Below, in pieces: positions 52,105 through 61,045 of a stretch of 64,000 nucleotides of DNA. Under the pieces are notes generated by a model, which was given only the letters and a program-made list of their open reading frames with translations, was not told the origin of the DNA and made no database searches. Location: the NCBI GenBank assembly GCA_903822185.1, contig CAIJOA010000014.1, forward strand, positions 124,001 to 188,000, read 5' to 3'. Position 1 is the stretch's first letter, and each line of letters opens with the position of its first letter. Made by a program: the position numbers and the translations under genes. Source of the DNA: an uncultured Rhodospirillales bacterium (GTDB taxonomy: Bacteria; Pseudomonadota; Alphaproteobacteria; ATCC43930; CGMCC-115725).

Positions 52105-52158
52105 GGCGACCGCTCCCTTGGCTGTGCGCGGCCTGTTTCGCGCTTTGCCGATACTATT

Positions 52159-52863
52159 TCACCGGGGGTCGGTCGAAGCAAGGCGAGGCGGCGTCGTGCC
52201 GGCTATTTCCGTCACCAGCTTATTGATGATCGCATCGGCGAAATTGTCATAGCTATCGATGCCGACGACGAACGCGCCGAAACCGCCGATTACATTGTCG
52301 CGGTAGTATGAAGCGAGATCGGGTTCGATCCAGGCGATCGGCAGCCCGTTGATGGTAACGCCAGCTTTGACGGCTGCATCGCGTGCGTCGGATGCCGGAC
52401 GTCCGCCATTGTTGGACCCGTCGCCGGAAACGTCGATGACGCGCCGCGCAGCTTTGACCGGATTCGCTGCCAGCAATTCCATGCTGTAATCAATCGCGCC
52501 GCTGAGCGAAGTGCCGCCGCCGAAAAGCCGTCGCGTCGATTGATCGATGGCCGTTGCCAGTGTCGTGGCCGATTCCGCATCCGAGACGTGCATCCAATCG
52601 ACAGTCTGAGCGTGAAGACGCGGCCCGGTCCATTGCACCATCGTCACCGCGATGGTGTGCCGGCTGCCGGCGGTGATGGCTTCGAGCACGCGTGGATCGC
52701 GAAACGCTTCGGCATAGCCGTGCTTCTGCAACTCGAACCGTTCCGGGTTCACGCTGCCCGAGGCATCGACGGCGAGGACGAGAAGAAGATCGACGGCCTG
52801 CGCTCTCGCCCCGAAGGTCAGAAGCGTCAGAAAGGCGATCAGTACAGCGAGCCGAGGCTTCAT
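52159..52863 (-). CDS. DUF1194 (von Willebrand A-like) exported protein
   Basis: Conserved alphaproteobacterial VWA-type protein, 234 aa, with a signal peptide (1-23, RAQA) and the MIDAS motif VDASGSV (DxSxS), then WTGPRLHAQTVDW and DVSGDGSNNGG, which are the usual DUF1194 signatures. The role is unknown; a periplasmic metal- or protein-binding adapter is likely by fold. ATG at 52863 with GGGAG upstream. Separated by 54 bases from the alpha/beta hydrolase and by 24 from the membrane protein, so perhaps linked to the latter. Confidence 0.85.
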   Translation of the reverse strand: MKPRLAVLIAFLTLLTFGARAQAVDLLLVLAVDASGSVNPERFELQKHGYAEAFRDPRVLEAITAGSRHTIAVTMVQWTGPRLHAQTVDWMHVSDAESATTLATAIDQSTRRLFGGGTSLSGAIDYSMELLAANPVKAARRVIDVSGDGSNNGGRPASDARDAAVKAGVTINGLPIAWIEPDLASYYRDNVIGGFGAFVVGIDSYDNFADAIINKLVTEIAGTTPPRLASTDPR

Positions 52864-52887
52864 GCGTGTACTCCCGAACAGGCCGAT

Positions 52888-53367
52888 TTAGCGATGGACC
52901 TCGATCAGCAAGACCCAGGCATCGAGCATCGCGACGGCATAAGCGCAGAACACCGCCGGAACCAGCCAGTAGATGCCTTGACCGCCGGTCATCACCGTGT
53001 GATAGCCGGCGACAACGTAGAGCAACCCGGCGAACTCGCTCATCACCATGCGGCTGGCCGCGCGCAGGAAATACTCTTTGCCGGCGGCGAACAAGGTTCG
53101 GATATCGAAGTAAAGGATCGTCAGCCAGACGAGCGTGCCGATTCCCAGCACTTCGAAACCGACCCAACGCATATCCTGCGGCACCAGCATGAGCGACGAG
53201 ATAATCAGGATTTGCAACAAGAGGACCAATGCGCGGAACGCCAGCGCCGGCAGGGTTTTCGAGCCGATGATCTGGTTAAGACTCAGGGACACGCTGACGA
53301 AGATCAGTCCGGCCAGTGCCGCCGACGCGCCGACCTGGGCCAAGAAAAAGTTCTGCCACGCTTCCAT
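52888..53367 (-). CDS. Small integral membrane protein
   Basis: I do not recognise a family. 159 aa with about five hydrophobic spans (AALAGLIFVSVSLSL, ALVLLLQILIISSLMLV, VLGIGTLVWLTILYF, MVMSEFAGLLYVVAGY, WLVPAVFCAYAVAMLDAWVLL). The ATG at 53367 follows GGGAATC; a longer in-frame reading extends into the pepN gene and is rejected. Convergent with nothing; same strand as pepN upstream (23 bases) and DUF1194 downstream (24 bases), so possibly cotranscribed. Confidence 0.75.
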   Translation of the reverse strand: MEAWQNFFLAQVGASAALAGLIFVSVSLSLNQIIGSKTLPALAFRALVLLLQILIISSLMLVPQDMRWVGFEVLGIGTLVWLTILYFDIRTLFAAGKEYFLRAASRMVMSEFAGLLYVVAGYHTVMTGGQGIYWLVPAVFCAYAVAMLDAWVLLIEVHR

Positions 53368-53390
53368 CGCGAAGATTCCCGTGTCGGGAT

Positions 53391-56054
53391 TTATGCGTTG
53401 AGGCTCTTCGACGCCATCTCGTAGGTGTTCTTGCTGAGATTGGGCAGCGCCAACACGCGTTCCAACTCGCGCTTCATCAGCGCCTGCCGGCCCGCATCGT
53501 GCCGCCGCCATTGACCCAACGGCTGAATGAGACGCGATGCCATCAGCGGGTTGAGCGGGTCGAGCGTGATGACTTGATCGGCGAGGAAGGCATAACCCGC
53601 GCCGCTGCCGTCATGGAAACGAAGCTGGTTGCCTTGGGTGAAGGCGCCGACCAGCGACCGCATCCGATTGGGATTTTTGATGGTGAAGGCCGGGTGATGG
53701 GTCAGTTCCTTGACCCGCGCCAGCGCGCTGGCCTGCGACGACATCGCCTGCAAGCTGAACCATTTGTCGGTGACGAGTTCGTCCTGCTTCCAACGCTCGT
53801 AGAATTTGGCGAGGGCTTCGGTGCGCGCCGGATGATCGGTTTCGCACAGCACTGACAGGGCGGCGAGAACGTCGGTCATATTCGCGTCGGCGTCGAACTG
53901 CGCTTTGGCGCGGGCGATGCCGGCCTCGTTGCCATCGATGGCCAAATAAGCCAACGCGACATTGCGCAGCGACCGCTTGCCGATCGAGGTCCCGTCGATG
54001 CGATAGGGTCCGTTATCGGCCAGACGGTCGTAAACCGCCGTGAGTTCAGCGGCGAGGCCTTTGCCGATAGCGAGACGGGCGGCGTGCCGGGCAGCATGGA
54101 TGGCATCGACATCGACCACGTCCATCTGGTCGGCAAGGAATGCCTCCGACGGCAGCACCATCGATTCGGCGGCAAAGGCCGGATCGCTTTCGGCGCCTTC
54201 CAGCGCGCGTTTCATCTGGGCAACCAGCTCGGGATCGACCACGAGGGCTTCCTTGCCTTGGAAAGCAGCCGCCATGTCGAGCAGGATGCGCGTCGCGACT
54301 TGCTGTCCCGCTTCCCAAAGGGCAAAGGAATCGGTGTCGTTGAGGGCAAGGAACTTCTGCTGATCGAGCGATAGGCCTTTGAGCTTCACCGGCGCGGAGA
54401 AGCCGCGCAGCAGCGACGGCACCGGCTTGGTCGCAACATCGGCGAAGCGGAAGGTCTGGCGCGCTTCGTTGAGGACGAGCACGCGAGTCTTGTCGGTTGC
54501 TTTGGCTTCACCGTCGAGCCGTGTCGCTAGCTCATTGCCGTTCGCGCCTAAAAGGCCCATCGCCACCGGGATCGTCAGTGGTTCCTTGTCAGGCTGGCCC
54601 GGCGTCGGCGCGGTCTTTTGCGACAGCGTCAGTTCATATCTCTTCGTTGCGGCATCGTAACGGTCTTCGACCGTGATCTCGGGCGTTCCGGCTTGCTTGT
54701 ACCAACGCTCGAAATGGCCGAGATCGATCTTGTTGGCGTCGGCCATCGCCGCGACGAAATCCTCGATCGTCACGGCATGACCGTCATGGCGCTGGAAATA
54801 AAGATCCATGCCTTTACGGAAGCCGTCCTTGCCGACCAGCGTCTCGATCATCCGCACGACTTCCGCGCCCTTATTATAGACGGTCGCGGTATAAAAGTTG
54901 TCGATCTCGAGATATTGCGCCGGCTGAACCGGATGGGCGAGCGGGCCGCCATCCTCGGGGAATTGCGCCGCGCGCAGACGACGCACATCGCCGATGCGTT
55001 TGACCGCGCGGCTCGCCATGTCGGCCGAAAATTCCTGATCGCGATAGACCGTCAGGCCTTCTTTCAGCGAGAGCTGGAACCAGTCCCGGCAGGTAATACG
55101 GTCGCCGGTCCAGTTGTGGAAATATTCATGGCCGATGACGGATTCGATACCCTGGAAATCGACATCGGTCGCGGTCTCGGGCTTCGCCAGCACGTATTTC
55201 GTGTTGAAGATGTTGAGGCCCTTATTTTCCATCGCGCCCATGTTGAAGTCGCTGACCGCGACGATGTTGAACACGTCGAGGTCATAGGCGAGGCCGAACT
55301 TGTCCTCGTCCCACTTCATCGAATGTTTCAGCGATTCCATCGCATGTTCGCATTTGTCTTCGTCGCCGCGCCGGACCCAGATGGCGAGCGGGATCGTCTT
55401 GCCGCTGGTGATGGTGTAGCTGTCGCGATAAGCGACCAGATCGCCGGCAACGAGGGCGAAGAGATAAGACGGCTTCGGATGCGGGTCTTCCCACTTGGCC
55501 CAATGGCGTCCGCCGGTGCTGTCGCCGTGATCGACCGGATTGCCGTTCGACAGCAACACCGGGTAGCGCGTCTTGTCGGCGAGGATCGTCGTCGTGTAGC
55601 GCGCCATCACATCGGGCCGGTCGAAGAAATAGGTGATGCGGCGGAAGCCCTCGGGTTCGCACTGAGTGCAGAAATTGCCGCCAGACTTGTAGAGGCCTGA
55701 GAGGACGGTGTTGTTCTGCGGTTCGATCTCGGTCTCGATGTCGAGGGTGAACGCGTCATCCGGCGCAATCATGATGGTCAGCGATTCGGCGTCGGCCTCG
55801 TAATGATTGCGGCCAAGTTCTTCGCCATTGAGCGCCAGCGCTTTCAGCACGACATCGCGGCCCGCGAGTTTCAGCGCGACGTCGCGCTCGGTCGAATCCG
55901 GATTGCGCCGCATGATCAGCCGCGCCTTCACCTGGGTCTTTTCCTCGCCCAAGTCGAACACCAGATCGACGGTGTCGATCAAGAAGGGCGGCACCTTGTA
56001 ATCGGTAAGGTGGATCGGGTGATGGGGAACGAGGTCGCGCGACGCATCAGGCAT
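53391..56054 (-). CDS. pepN: Aminopeptidase N (M1 family)
   Basis: Zinc aminopeptidase removing N-terminal residues from peptides, 887 aa, near the 870 of E. coli PepN. Substrate-recognition GAMEN at 273-277; zinc motif HEYFH (309-313) with the third ligand Glu332 (SLKEGLTVYRD). The N-terminal beta domain, catalytic domain, small beta domain and C-terminal alpha-helical domain are all present. ATG 56054 (MPDASRDLVPHHPIHLTDYKVPPF) was chosen over a GTG five codons earlier. Housekeeping enzyme, cytoplasmic. Confidence 0.96.
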   Translation of the reverse strand: MPDASRDLVPHHPIHLTDYKVPPFLIDTVDLVFDLGEEKTQVKARLIMRRNPDSTERDVALKLAGRDVVLKALALNGEELGRNHYEADAESLTIMIAPDDAFTLDIETEIEPQNNTVLSGLYKSGGNFCTQCEPEGFRRITYFFDRPDVMARYTTTILADKTRYPVLLSNGNPVDHGDSTGGRHWAKWEDPHPKPSYLFALVAGDLVAYRDSYTITSGKTIPLAIWVRRGDEDKCEHAMESLKHSMKWDEDKFGLAYDLDVFNIVAVSDFNMGAMENKGLNIFNTKYVLAKPETATDVDFQGIESVIGHEYFHNWTGDRITCRDWFQLSLKEGLTVYRDQEFSADMASRAVKRIGDVRRLRAAQFPEDGGPLAHPVQPAQYLEIDNFYTATVYNKGAEVVRMIETLVGKDGFRKGMDLYFQRHDGHAVTIEDFVAAMADANKIDLGHFERWYKQAGTPEITVEDRYDAATKRYELTLSQKTAPTPGQPDKEPLTIPVAMGLLGANGNELATRLDGEAKATDKTRVLVLNEARQTFRFADVATKPVPSLLRGFSAPVKLKGLSLDQQKFLALNDTDSFALWEAGQQVATRILLDMAAAFQGKEALVVDPELVAQMKRALEGAESDPAFAAESMVLPSEAFLADQMDVVDVDAIHAARHAARLAIGKGLAAELTAVYDRLADNGPYRIDGTSIGKRSLRNVALAYLAIDGNEAGIARAKAQFDADANMTDVLAALSVLCETDHPARTEALAKFYERWKQDELVTDKWFSLQAMSSQASALARVKELTHHPAFTIKNPNRMRSLVGAFTQGNQLRFHDGSGAGYAFLADQVITLDPLNPLMASRLIQPLGQWRRHDAGRQALMKRELERVLALPNLSKNTYEMASKSLNA

Positions 56055-56148
56055 GGATTTCACCGGCACTTGCGAGGGACAAGGCCGATCCTAGCGCGCG
56101 CCGCCCCTCGTTTGAAGGCGGCGCGCGGCCGGATGTCAGTGCCCGAGA

Positions 56149-56505
56149 TTAGTGATTCAGGATCGGAATATTCGCCGCGGTCGGTGTCGGCCCGGCCGAA
56201 AGCGACTGCAGATAGGCGATGATGTCGTAGGCATCCTTATTCGGAAGGACTTTCTCCGTATAGGGCGGCATCTGGGCGGCGGGGTTGCGGATCTGCTGCA
56301 ACATCGCTTCGGGCGGCAGGCCGTCATGGGCGATGCGCGGTCCTACAAAGCCGCCGCCGGTGCCGGTCGTTCCATGGCAGGCATAGCAGCCGTTGTTAAG
56401 GAACAAATCCTTGCCGTGCGCGGCGTCACCGCTCGGGAAGGTTTGTGCCCCGGCAGTGGCGGTGCCGAGAAGGATTGCGGTCAGGCCGATGAGGATGGAT
56501 TTCAT
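56149..56505 (-). CDS. Exported class I c-type cytochrome
   Basis: Periplasmic monoheme cytochrome, 118 aa: signal peptide (1-20, ATAGAQ), heme motif C40-Y-A-C43-H44 (GCYACHGTTGTGG) and Met79 (AQMPPY) as the likely sixth ligand. ATG at 56505 with GAGGTG upstream. It begins ten bases after the stop of the ThDP enzyme gene, so the two are almost certainly one operon, and the cytochrome is the natural electron acceptor for that enzyme (inference). Also resembles subunits that accompany flavoprotein dehydrogenases. Confidence 0.9.
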   Translation of the reverse strand: MKSILIGLTAILLGTATAGAQTFPSGDAAHGKDLFLNNGCYACHGTTGTGGGFVGPRIAHDGLPPEAMLQQIRNPAAQMPPYTEKVLPNKDAYDIIAYLQSLSAGPTPTAANIPILNH

Positions 56506-56515
56506 GTTGTTCACC

Positions 56516-58462
56516 TCAACGTCCCTGGCAGACGACATCGACGAGCGCGGGCTCGCCGTTCTTGACGACCTCGACGGCTTTCTTGATCGCGGCGCCGAGG
56601 TCTTTGGGATCGGTGATCGGACCCTGGCCATAGACGCCCATGCTGGTCGCCAGCTTGCTGTAATCGATGAAGGGATCGCGGATCGAGGTGCCGATATGCG
56701 TCCGGTCGGCGCCGCGCTGCATCCGGTTGGCAACTTGCTGCAACAGCATGATCTCCTGATGCCAAGCGCGGTTGTTGTGCATCAGATAGAGGATCGGAAT
56801 CTTCTCATGCGCCGCGGTCCAGAGCGACGAGGGGCAGCACATCAGATCGCCGTCGGCCTGGATGGCGACGGTGAAGCGGCCATGCTTTTTGTTGGCAAGG
56901 GCCGCGCCCAGTGCCGCCGGTGCGGTATAGCCGATGCCGTAAGCGCCCGCGTCGCCGATATAGCGATGGTGCTTGTCGGCGGTCCAAAGCTTCTGCGGCC
57001 AGTTCTGTTGAAAGCCAGTGCCGTTGGCGAGCGTCCAATCGAGATCGCGAATCTGCTCGTACAATTCGGCGCAGAGACGCGCTGTCGTGATCGGTTGCGA
57101 ATCCCAGCCTTCGGCTGCCGCGTCGCGCATCTCCAGCATCGTCTTCTTGTGCGCGTCGCCCAGTTTCTTGCCGCGCGCTTCGAAGGCTGATTTCTTGTCG
57201 CTGTCGATCAGATATTTCACCGCTTCGATCAGCGCCGGCAGCGTCGCCTCGGCATCGCCTTCGAGCGCGAGATCCACATCGGGGAAACGCTGAAAGTCCT
57301 GATAGTTGGCGTGGAAGTTCAGATCGACGCCGGTCAGGCTGACTTTCTTCGCTCCCGGTTTCGCAAACGAGCGTGAGCTGTATTCGGTGTGGGGCACGAA
57401 GCTGTTCGTCGTCGTCCAGAAATCGGTCATCTCCATGCCGAGGATCAGGTCGGCGCCGGCGATGACGGCGCGGCCGCGGCTCGACTGGTTCAGCGGGTGA
57501 CGCCAGGGGAAGTTCATCCGCATGCCGCCATCGACGACCGGCGCCTGCAGCAACTCGGCCAGTTCGATCATCGATTGCAGTCCGGCCGGTGTGCGGGCGA
57601 CGCGGTCGCAGGCCAACACCGGCGCTTCGGCAGCGACCAGCATCTTGGCCAATTCGCGCACGGCGTTTTCTTGCGCTTGCGGCGGGGCCAAACGCGGCAG
57701 CTTCGGGATCGACGGTTTCGGCCGATCCTCGATCGGGTCTTCCTGCAGATCGGTCGAGGTGACCATCAACACCGGGCCGCAGGGCGGCGTCATTGCGTAT
57801 TTATAGGCGCGGGTCGCGGACTCGCCCCAATGCTGCAGCGAGGCGGGTTGGTCGTCCCATTTGGTGAAGTCGCGCACGATGGCTGCGCCGTCCTGCACGC
57901 TATGGACAAAAGGGATGGTCGATTTGCGCGTGCGCGTGTCGGGCGATCCCGGCGTGATCAGGAAGATCGGCACGCGGTCGCAATAGGCGTTGTAGATCGC
58001 CATCGAGGCATGCTGCAGCCCGACCGTTTCGTGCATCATCGCGGCCATCGGCTTGCCTTCGATCTTGGCATAGCCGTGACACATCGCGACCGAGACTTCC
58101 TCGTGCATGCAGCTGAGGAAGTCGATATTGGGCTCGGTCACCATGCCGTAATTGATGATCGATTCATGGAGGCCGCGGAAACTCGATCCGACGAAAGCGG
58201 CGACATGCTCGATGCCGAGGCCGCGCATGACGTCGATCATGTAATCGCCGCCGCTCGACGATTGCGTCAGCTCCATCTTGTCCGACGGCGCGCCGCGTTC
58301 GGCTTCGCGGTTGGGAACGGCGGGAATGCTGCTGGCTGGGGCCGGTGCGGTATTCTGCGCGCGGGCATCAAGCGGCGCGGCCAACATGCCGGCGCCGGCG
58401 ATGCCTGCGCCCTTCAGGAAACCGCGGCGCCCGACCGAGCGTTCATCCTTAGATTTCGCCAT
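56516..58462 (-). CDS. Tat-exported thiamine-diphosphate-dependent enzyme (acetolactate synthase / benzoylformate decarboxylase fold)
   Basis: ThDP enzyme, 648 aa. A twin-arginine signal (VGRRGFLKGAGIAGAG, then AAPLDARAQ) predicts folded export to the periplasm. The PYR domain has the catalytic Glu121 (MHEEVSVAMCHGYAK), the central domain follows (~210-350), and the PP domain carries the cofactor motif ADGD...MHNN at ~537-564. Members decarboxylate or oxidise 2-oxo acids; a periplasmic one with a cytochrome next door suggests oxidation of an external 2-oxo acid with electrons passed to cytochrome c. No FAD-binding signature is obvious. ATG at 58462 with GGGAG upstream. Confidence 0.86.
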   Translation of the reverse strand: MAKSKDERSVGRRGFLKGAGIAGAGMLAAPLDARAQNTAPAPASSIPAVPNREAERGAPSDKMELTQSSSGGDYMIDVMRGLGIEHVAAFVGSSFRGLHESIINYGMVTEPNIDFLSCMHEEVSVAMCHGYAKIEGKPMAAMMHETVGLQHASMAIYNAYCDRVPIFLITPGSPDTRTRKSTIPFVHSVQDGAAIVRDFTKWDDQPASLQHWGESATRAYKYAMTPPCGPVLMVTSTDLQEDPIEDRPKPSIPKLPRLAPPQAQENAVRELAKMLVAAEAPVLACDRVARTPAGLQSMIELAELLQAPVVDGGMRMNFPWRHPLNQSSRGRAVIAGADLILGMEMTDFWTTTNSFVPHTEYSSRSFAKPGAKKVSLTGVDLNFHANYQDFQRFPDVDLALEGDAEATLPALIEAVKYLIDSDKKSAFEARGKKLGDAHKKTMLEMRDAAAEGWDSQPITTARLCAELYEQIRDLDWTLANGTGFQQNWPQKLWTADKHHRYIGDAGAYGIGYTAPAALGAALANKKHGRFTVAIQADGDLMCCPSSLWTAAHEKIPILYLMHNNRAWHQEIMLLQQVANRMQRGADRTHIGTSIRDPFIDYSKLATSMGVYGQGPITDPKDLGAAIKKAVEVVKNGEPALVDVVCQGR

Positions 58463-58583
58463 TCTTCGTTTTCTCCCGAACCGCCCTGCGCGATGTCATA
58501 CGCAAAGTCTATGATTGATGGCATTCATCTTCGGCCAATCGCATAGGGCGGTCAATCAAACGCGGCACATGGGAATAGGTATC

Positions 58584-59006
58584 ATGCAGCAACAAATGTC
58601 GCTCATCACGCTGGGCATCGCCGATCTCGCGCGATCACAAAGGTTCTATGGCGGAGGCTTCGGCTGGACGCCGGTGTTCGAGACACCGGGAATCGTTTTC
58701 TATCAGATGAACGGTCTGATGCTGGGCCTCTGGCCGCAGAAGGATTTGGAAGAAGACATGCAGCGTGGCGGACTTGCGCGCCCGGGTGCTTTTGCCTTGG
58801 CGCATAACGTCCCTACTAAGGAAGACGTGCAGATCGTGCTCGATCGTCTTGCGACGGCAGGAGGTCGTATCCTGCGCAACGGCGATGCGCCGCCGCATGG
58901 CGGGTTTCGCGGTTATGTCGCCGATCCTGACGACCACGCGTGGGAGATCGCCTGGAACCCGGCATGGCCGATCGATGCGCAGGGGCACGTCACCTTCGGC
59001 ATTTGA
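58584..59006 (+). CDS. VOC-family protein
   Basis: Vicinal-oxygen-chelate protein, 140 aa. The core reads MSLITLGIADLARSQRFYGGGFGWTPVF, then GAFALAHNVPTKEDV and a C-terminal YVADPDDHAWEIAWNP with Glu. The ATG at 58584 has AGGT nearby; an ATG five codons upstream is a possible alternative. Divergent from the Tat-exported ThDP gene. Lacks a clear first His, so metal binding may differ from typical glyoxalases. Function unknown. Confidence 0.78.
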   Translation: MQQQMSLITLGIADLARSQRFYGGGFGWTPVFETPGIVFYQMNGLMLGLWPQKDLEEDMQRGGLARPGAFALAHNVPTKEDVQIVLDRLATAGGRILRNGDAPPHGGFRGYVADPDDHAWEIAWNPAWPIDAQGHVTFGI

Positions 59007-59122
59007 GGGCGTCATCTTTCCGTAACGTAAGCGGGCTAAGACGGCTTTTCGCCGCAATCGCTTTGCATGGTTCGGCACATCCGGTAAACCGGCGAGGGCC
59101 GGACGATGCGGCGGGGGACTTC

Positions 59123-60442
59123 ATGGCGATGGTGGCGCGTTTTTCGATTCTGATGCTGACGGCGTGCGTCTTCTTTGGCGCTGCGCAGGCGCGTGCCGAC
59201 GATCAAGCGCCGTTCGAACCGGAGGATTGGAGCCTCCACGCACAGACGACCTTCATCGAACAAACCAATCTACGGTTTCACTCGCTCTATCGCGGTCAGA
59301 ACAGTCTCGATCAGGCCCCGCGCGGCCGCGAATCCTGGACCGGCACCTTGTTCCTCGGGCGGCGTCTGCCGTGGCAGGGTGGCGAGTTCTATTTTAATCC
59401 GGAATTCAACCAGGGCTTCGGCCTCGGCAAGACGGAAGGCGTCGCCGGCTATGTGAACGGCGAAGCGCAAAAGGGCGGCTACGATAACCCGAAGGCCAAT
59501 GTCGGGCGTCTGTTCTATCGCCAGACATTTGGTCTCGGCGGCGATCAAGAGACGCTGGCGGCCGGCCCGAACCAACTCGGAACTAAGGTCGATATCTCGC
59601 GCCTGACCTTCACCGCTGGCAAGCTTTCACCGACGGATATCTTCGATACCAACGATTACGCCGACGATCCGCGCGAGACGTTCCTCAACGGCAGCATCTG
59701 GGCGGCTGGCGCGTGGGACTATCCCGCCGACGCAAAAGGCTACAGCGATGGCGCCGTCGCCGAATGGAACGAGGCGCATTTCACCCTGCGTGGCGGCTGG
59801 TTCCTCGAACCCAAGATTGCCAACAACCGCGATCTCGAGCCACGTTTCTGGCACAGCTTCGGCGCGATGACCGAACTCGAGACGCGTTACAGCCTCGGCG
59901 AACGCGCCGGCGTGTTGAAGTTCTTGGTGTTCGCCAATCGCGCGGCGATGGGATCGAACGATCAGGCGGCGGCGAATGGCGGCAACATCGCGATCACCCG
60001 GCGTTCGCGCTGGAAGCCAGGCTTCGTCGTCAATCTGCAGCAAGAAATCATCGACGATCTCGGCGGCTTCGGACGCTTTAGTCTCAGCAACGGCCATACC
60101 GAAAGCTGGGCCTTCGAGGATATCGATCAAAGCACGTCGTTCGGCCTTAGCCTCAAAGGCTCACGCTGGAGCCGACCCAAAGACACAGTCGCGATCGGTT
60201 TCGCGCAGAACGAACTGACGCAGCAGCATCGCAATTACTTCGCGGCGGGCGGGACGGGGATTCTGGTCGGCGACGGTGCGCTGAACTATTCGCCCGAACG
60301 GATCATCGAGACCTACTATCGCGCCCAGATCGTCGATCCGGTGTCGCTGACGCTCGATTATCAGTATGTGACGAACCCGGCTTACAATGCGGCGCGTGGT
60401 CCGGTCTCGATCTTCGGCGCGAGGTTGCACATCGCGTACTGA
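59123..60442 (+). CDS. OprB-family (carbohydrate-selective type) outer-membrane porin
   Basis: Outer-membrane beta-barrel, 439 aa: signal peptide (~1-25, QARA), then alternating aromatic/polar strands. The OprB signature is clear in DISRLTFTAGKLSPTDIFDTNDYADDPRETFLN and GAVAEWNEAHFTLRGGWFLEP. Ends in an aromatic residue (HIAY), as expected for barrel insertion. May import sugars or aromatic acids; specificity cannot be read. ATG at 59123 follows GGGGGACTTC; ATG 59129 is an alternative. Followed by a family A repeat. Confidence 0.88.
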   Translation: MAMVARFSILMLTACVFFGAAQARADDQAPFEPEDWSLHAQTTFIEQTNLRFHSLYRGQNSLDQAPRGRESWTGTLFLGRRLPWQGGEFYFNPEFNQGFGLGKTEGVAGYVNGEAQKGGYDNPKANVGRLFYRQTFGLGGDQETLAAGPNQLGTKVDISRLTFTAGKLSPTDIFDTNDYADDPRETFLNGSIWAAGAWDYPADAKGYSDGAVAEWNEAHFTLRGGWFLEPKIANNRDLEPRFWHSFGAMTELETRYSLGERAGVLKFLVFANRAAMGSNDQAAANGGNIAITRRSRWKPGFVVNLQQEIIDDLGGFGRFSLSNGHTESWAFEDIDQSTSFGLSLKGSRWSRPKDTVAIGFAQNELTQQHRNYFAAGGTGILVGDGALNYSPERIIETYYRAQIVDPVSLTLDYQYVTNPAYNAARGPVSIFGARLHIAY

Positions 60443-60456
60443 CCCACGCTCTAATT

Positions 60457-60535
60457 CGTCATTCCCGCGAAAGCGGCAATCCATATCGACATCGCTCGGT
60501 GGATAGATGGACCCCCGCTTGCGCGGGGGTGACGA
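60457..60535. repeat. Intergenic palindromic repeat, family A, copy 3
   Basis: Third copy: cgtcattcccgcgaaagcgg on the left and ccgcttgcgcgggggtgacg on the right around a variable centre. Lies between the convergent porin and cupin genes and may end both transcripts. Confidence 0.85.
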
Positions 60536-60544
60536 AAGGAGAGG

Positions 60545-61045
60545 TTAGATCGCGCGGAAGCCGAAGCGGCGGACCTTATCGAGGTTGGTGCCTTCGACAC
60601 GCAGCAGCTTGGTTGGGCCATCACGGCGGGGCGAATGGAGATCGCCCTCGTTATAGAGATGCGCCATGCCGGGCTTGAGCGCATAGCTGCGCGCGAACCG
60701 CACCGTGCCGATCTTGCCTTCACCGGCGGGTTCAACCAGCGTCCAATCGCTCATCACCGTCTCACCCTCGGCCTGACCATAGATCGCCCAGGACGTGCCG
60801 TGATTATGCGGCTGGCTTTCGCGTGCATCATGATAGGCGTGGGCGCAGATGCAGAACCCCAATTCCGGATCTTCATAAATGATGTCGCGCTGACCGGTGC
60901 CGGCTGCGAAATGCTGTGCGACGAATTCTTTGTCCTTGCAGGCTTCCTCGACCAGCGCGCAAACCTCGCGTCGTCCAGTCGGACCGGTGTCGGCTTTCAA
61001 GGCGCGATGGCAGGACGCGGCAAGCTGATCCAGCGTGATGCTCAT
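60545..61045 (-). CDS. Cupin-fold protein (cysteine-dioxygenase-like)
   Basis: Double-stranded beta-helix metal protein, 166 aa. The cupin motif 1 is QPHNHGTSWAIYGQAEGE with His80 and His82; a later His in the PGMAHLYNEGDLHSP region completes the site. Pattern follows predicted metal-dependent dioxygenases of the cysteine dioxygenase / COG5553 type. The C at ~66-68 (FCICAH) is striking but unexplained. Its ATG overlaps the stop of the upstream gene by four bases (ATGA), so the two proteins are coupled. Substrate unknown. Confidence 0.78.
   Translation of the reverse strand: MSITLDQLAASCHRALKADTGPTGRREVCALVEEACKDKEFVAQHFAAGTGQRDIIYEDPELGFCICAHAYHDARESQPHNHGTSWAIYGQAEGETVMSDWTLVEPAGEGKIGTVRFARSYALKPGMAHLYNEGDLHSPRRDGPTKLLRVEGTNLDKVRRFGFRAI

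Noticed and set aside
59007-59122. Cobalamin-type riboswitch before the porin
   Set aside because: Contains short inverted blocks (ccggtaaaccgg) but no conserved cobalamin box or helices.
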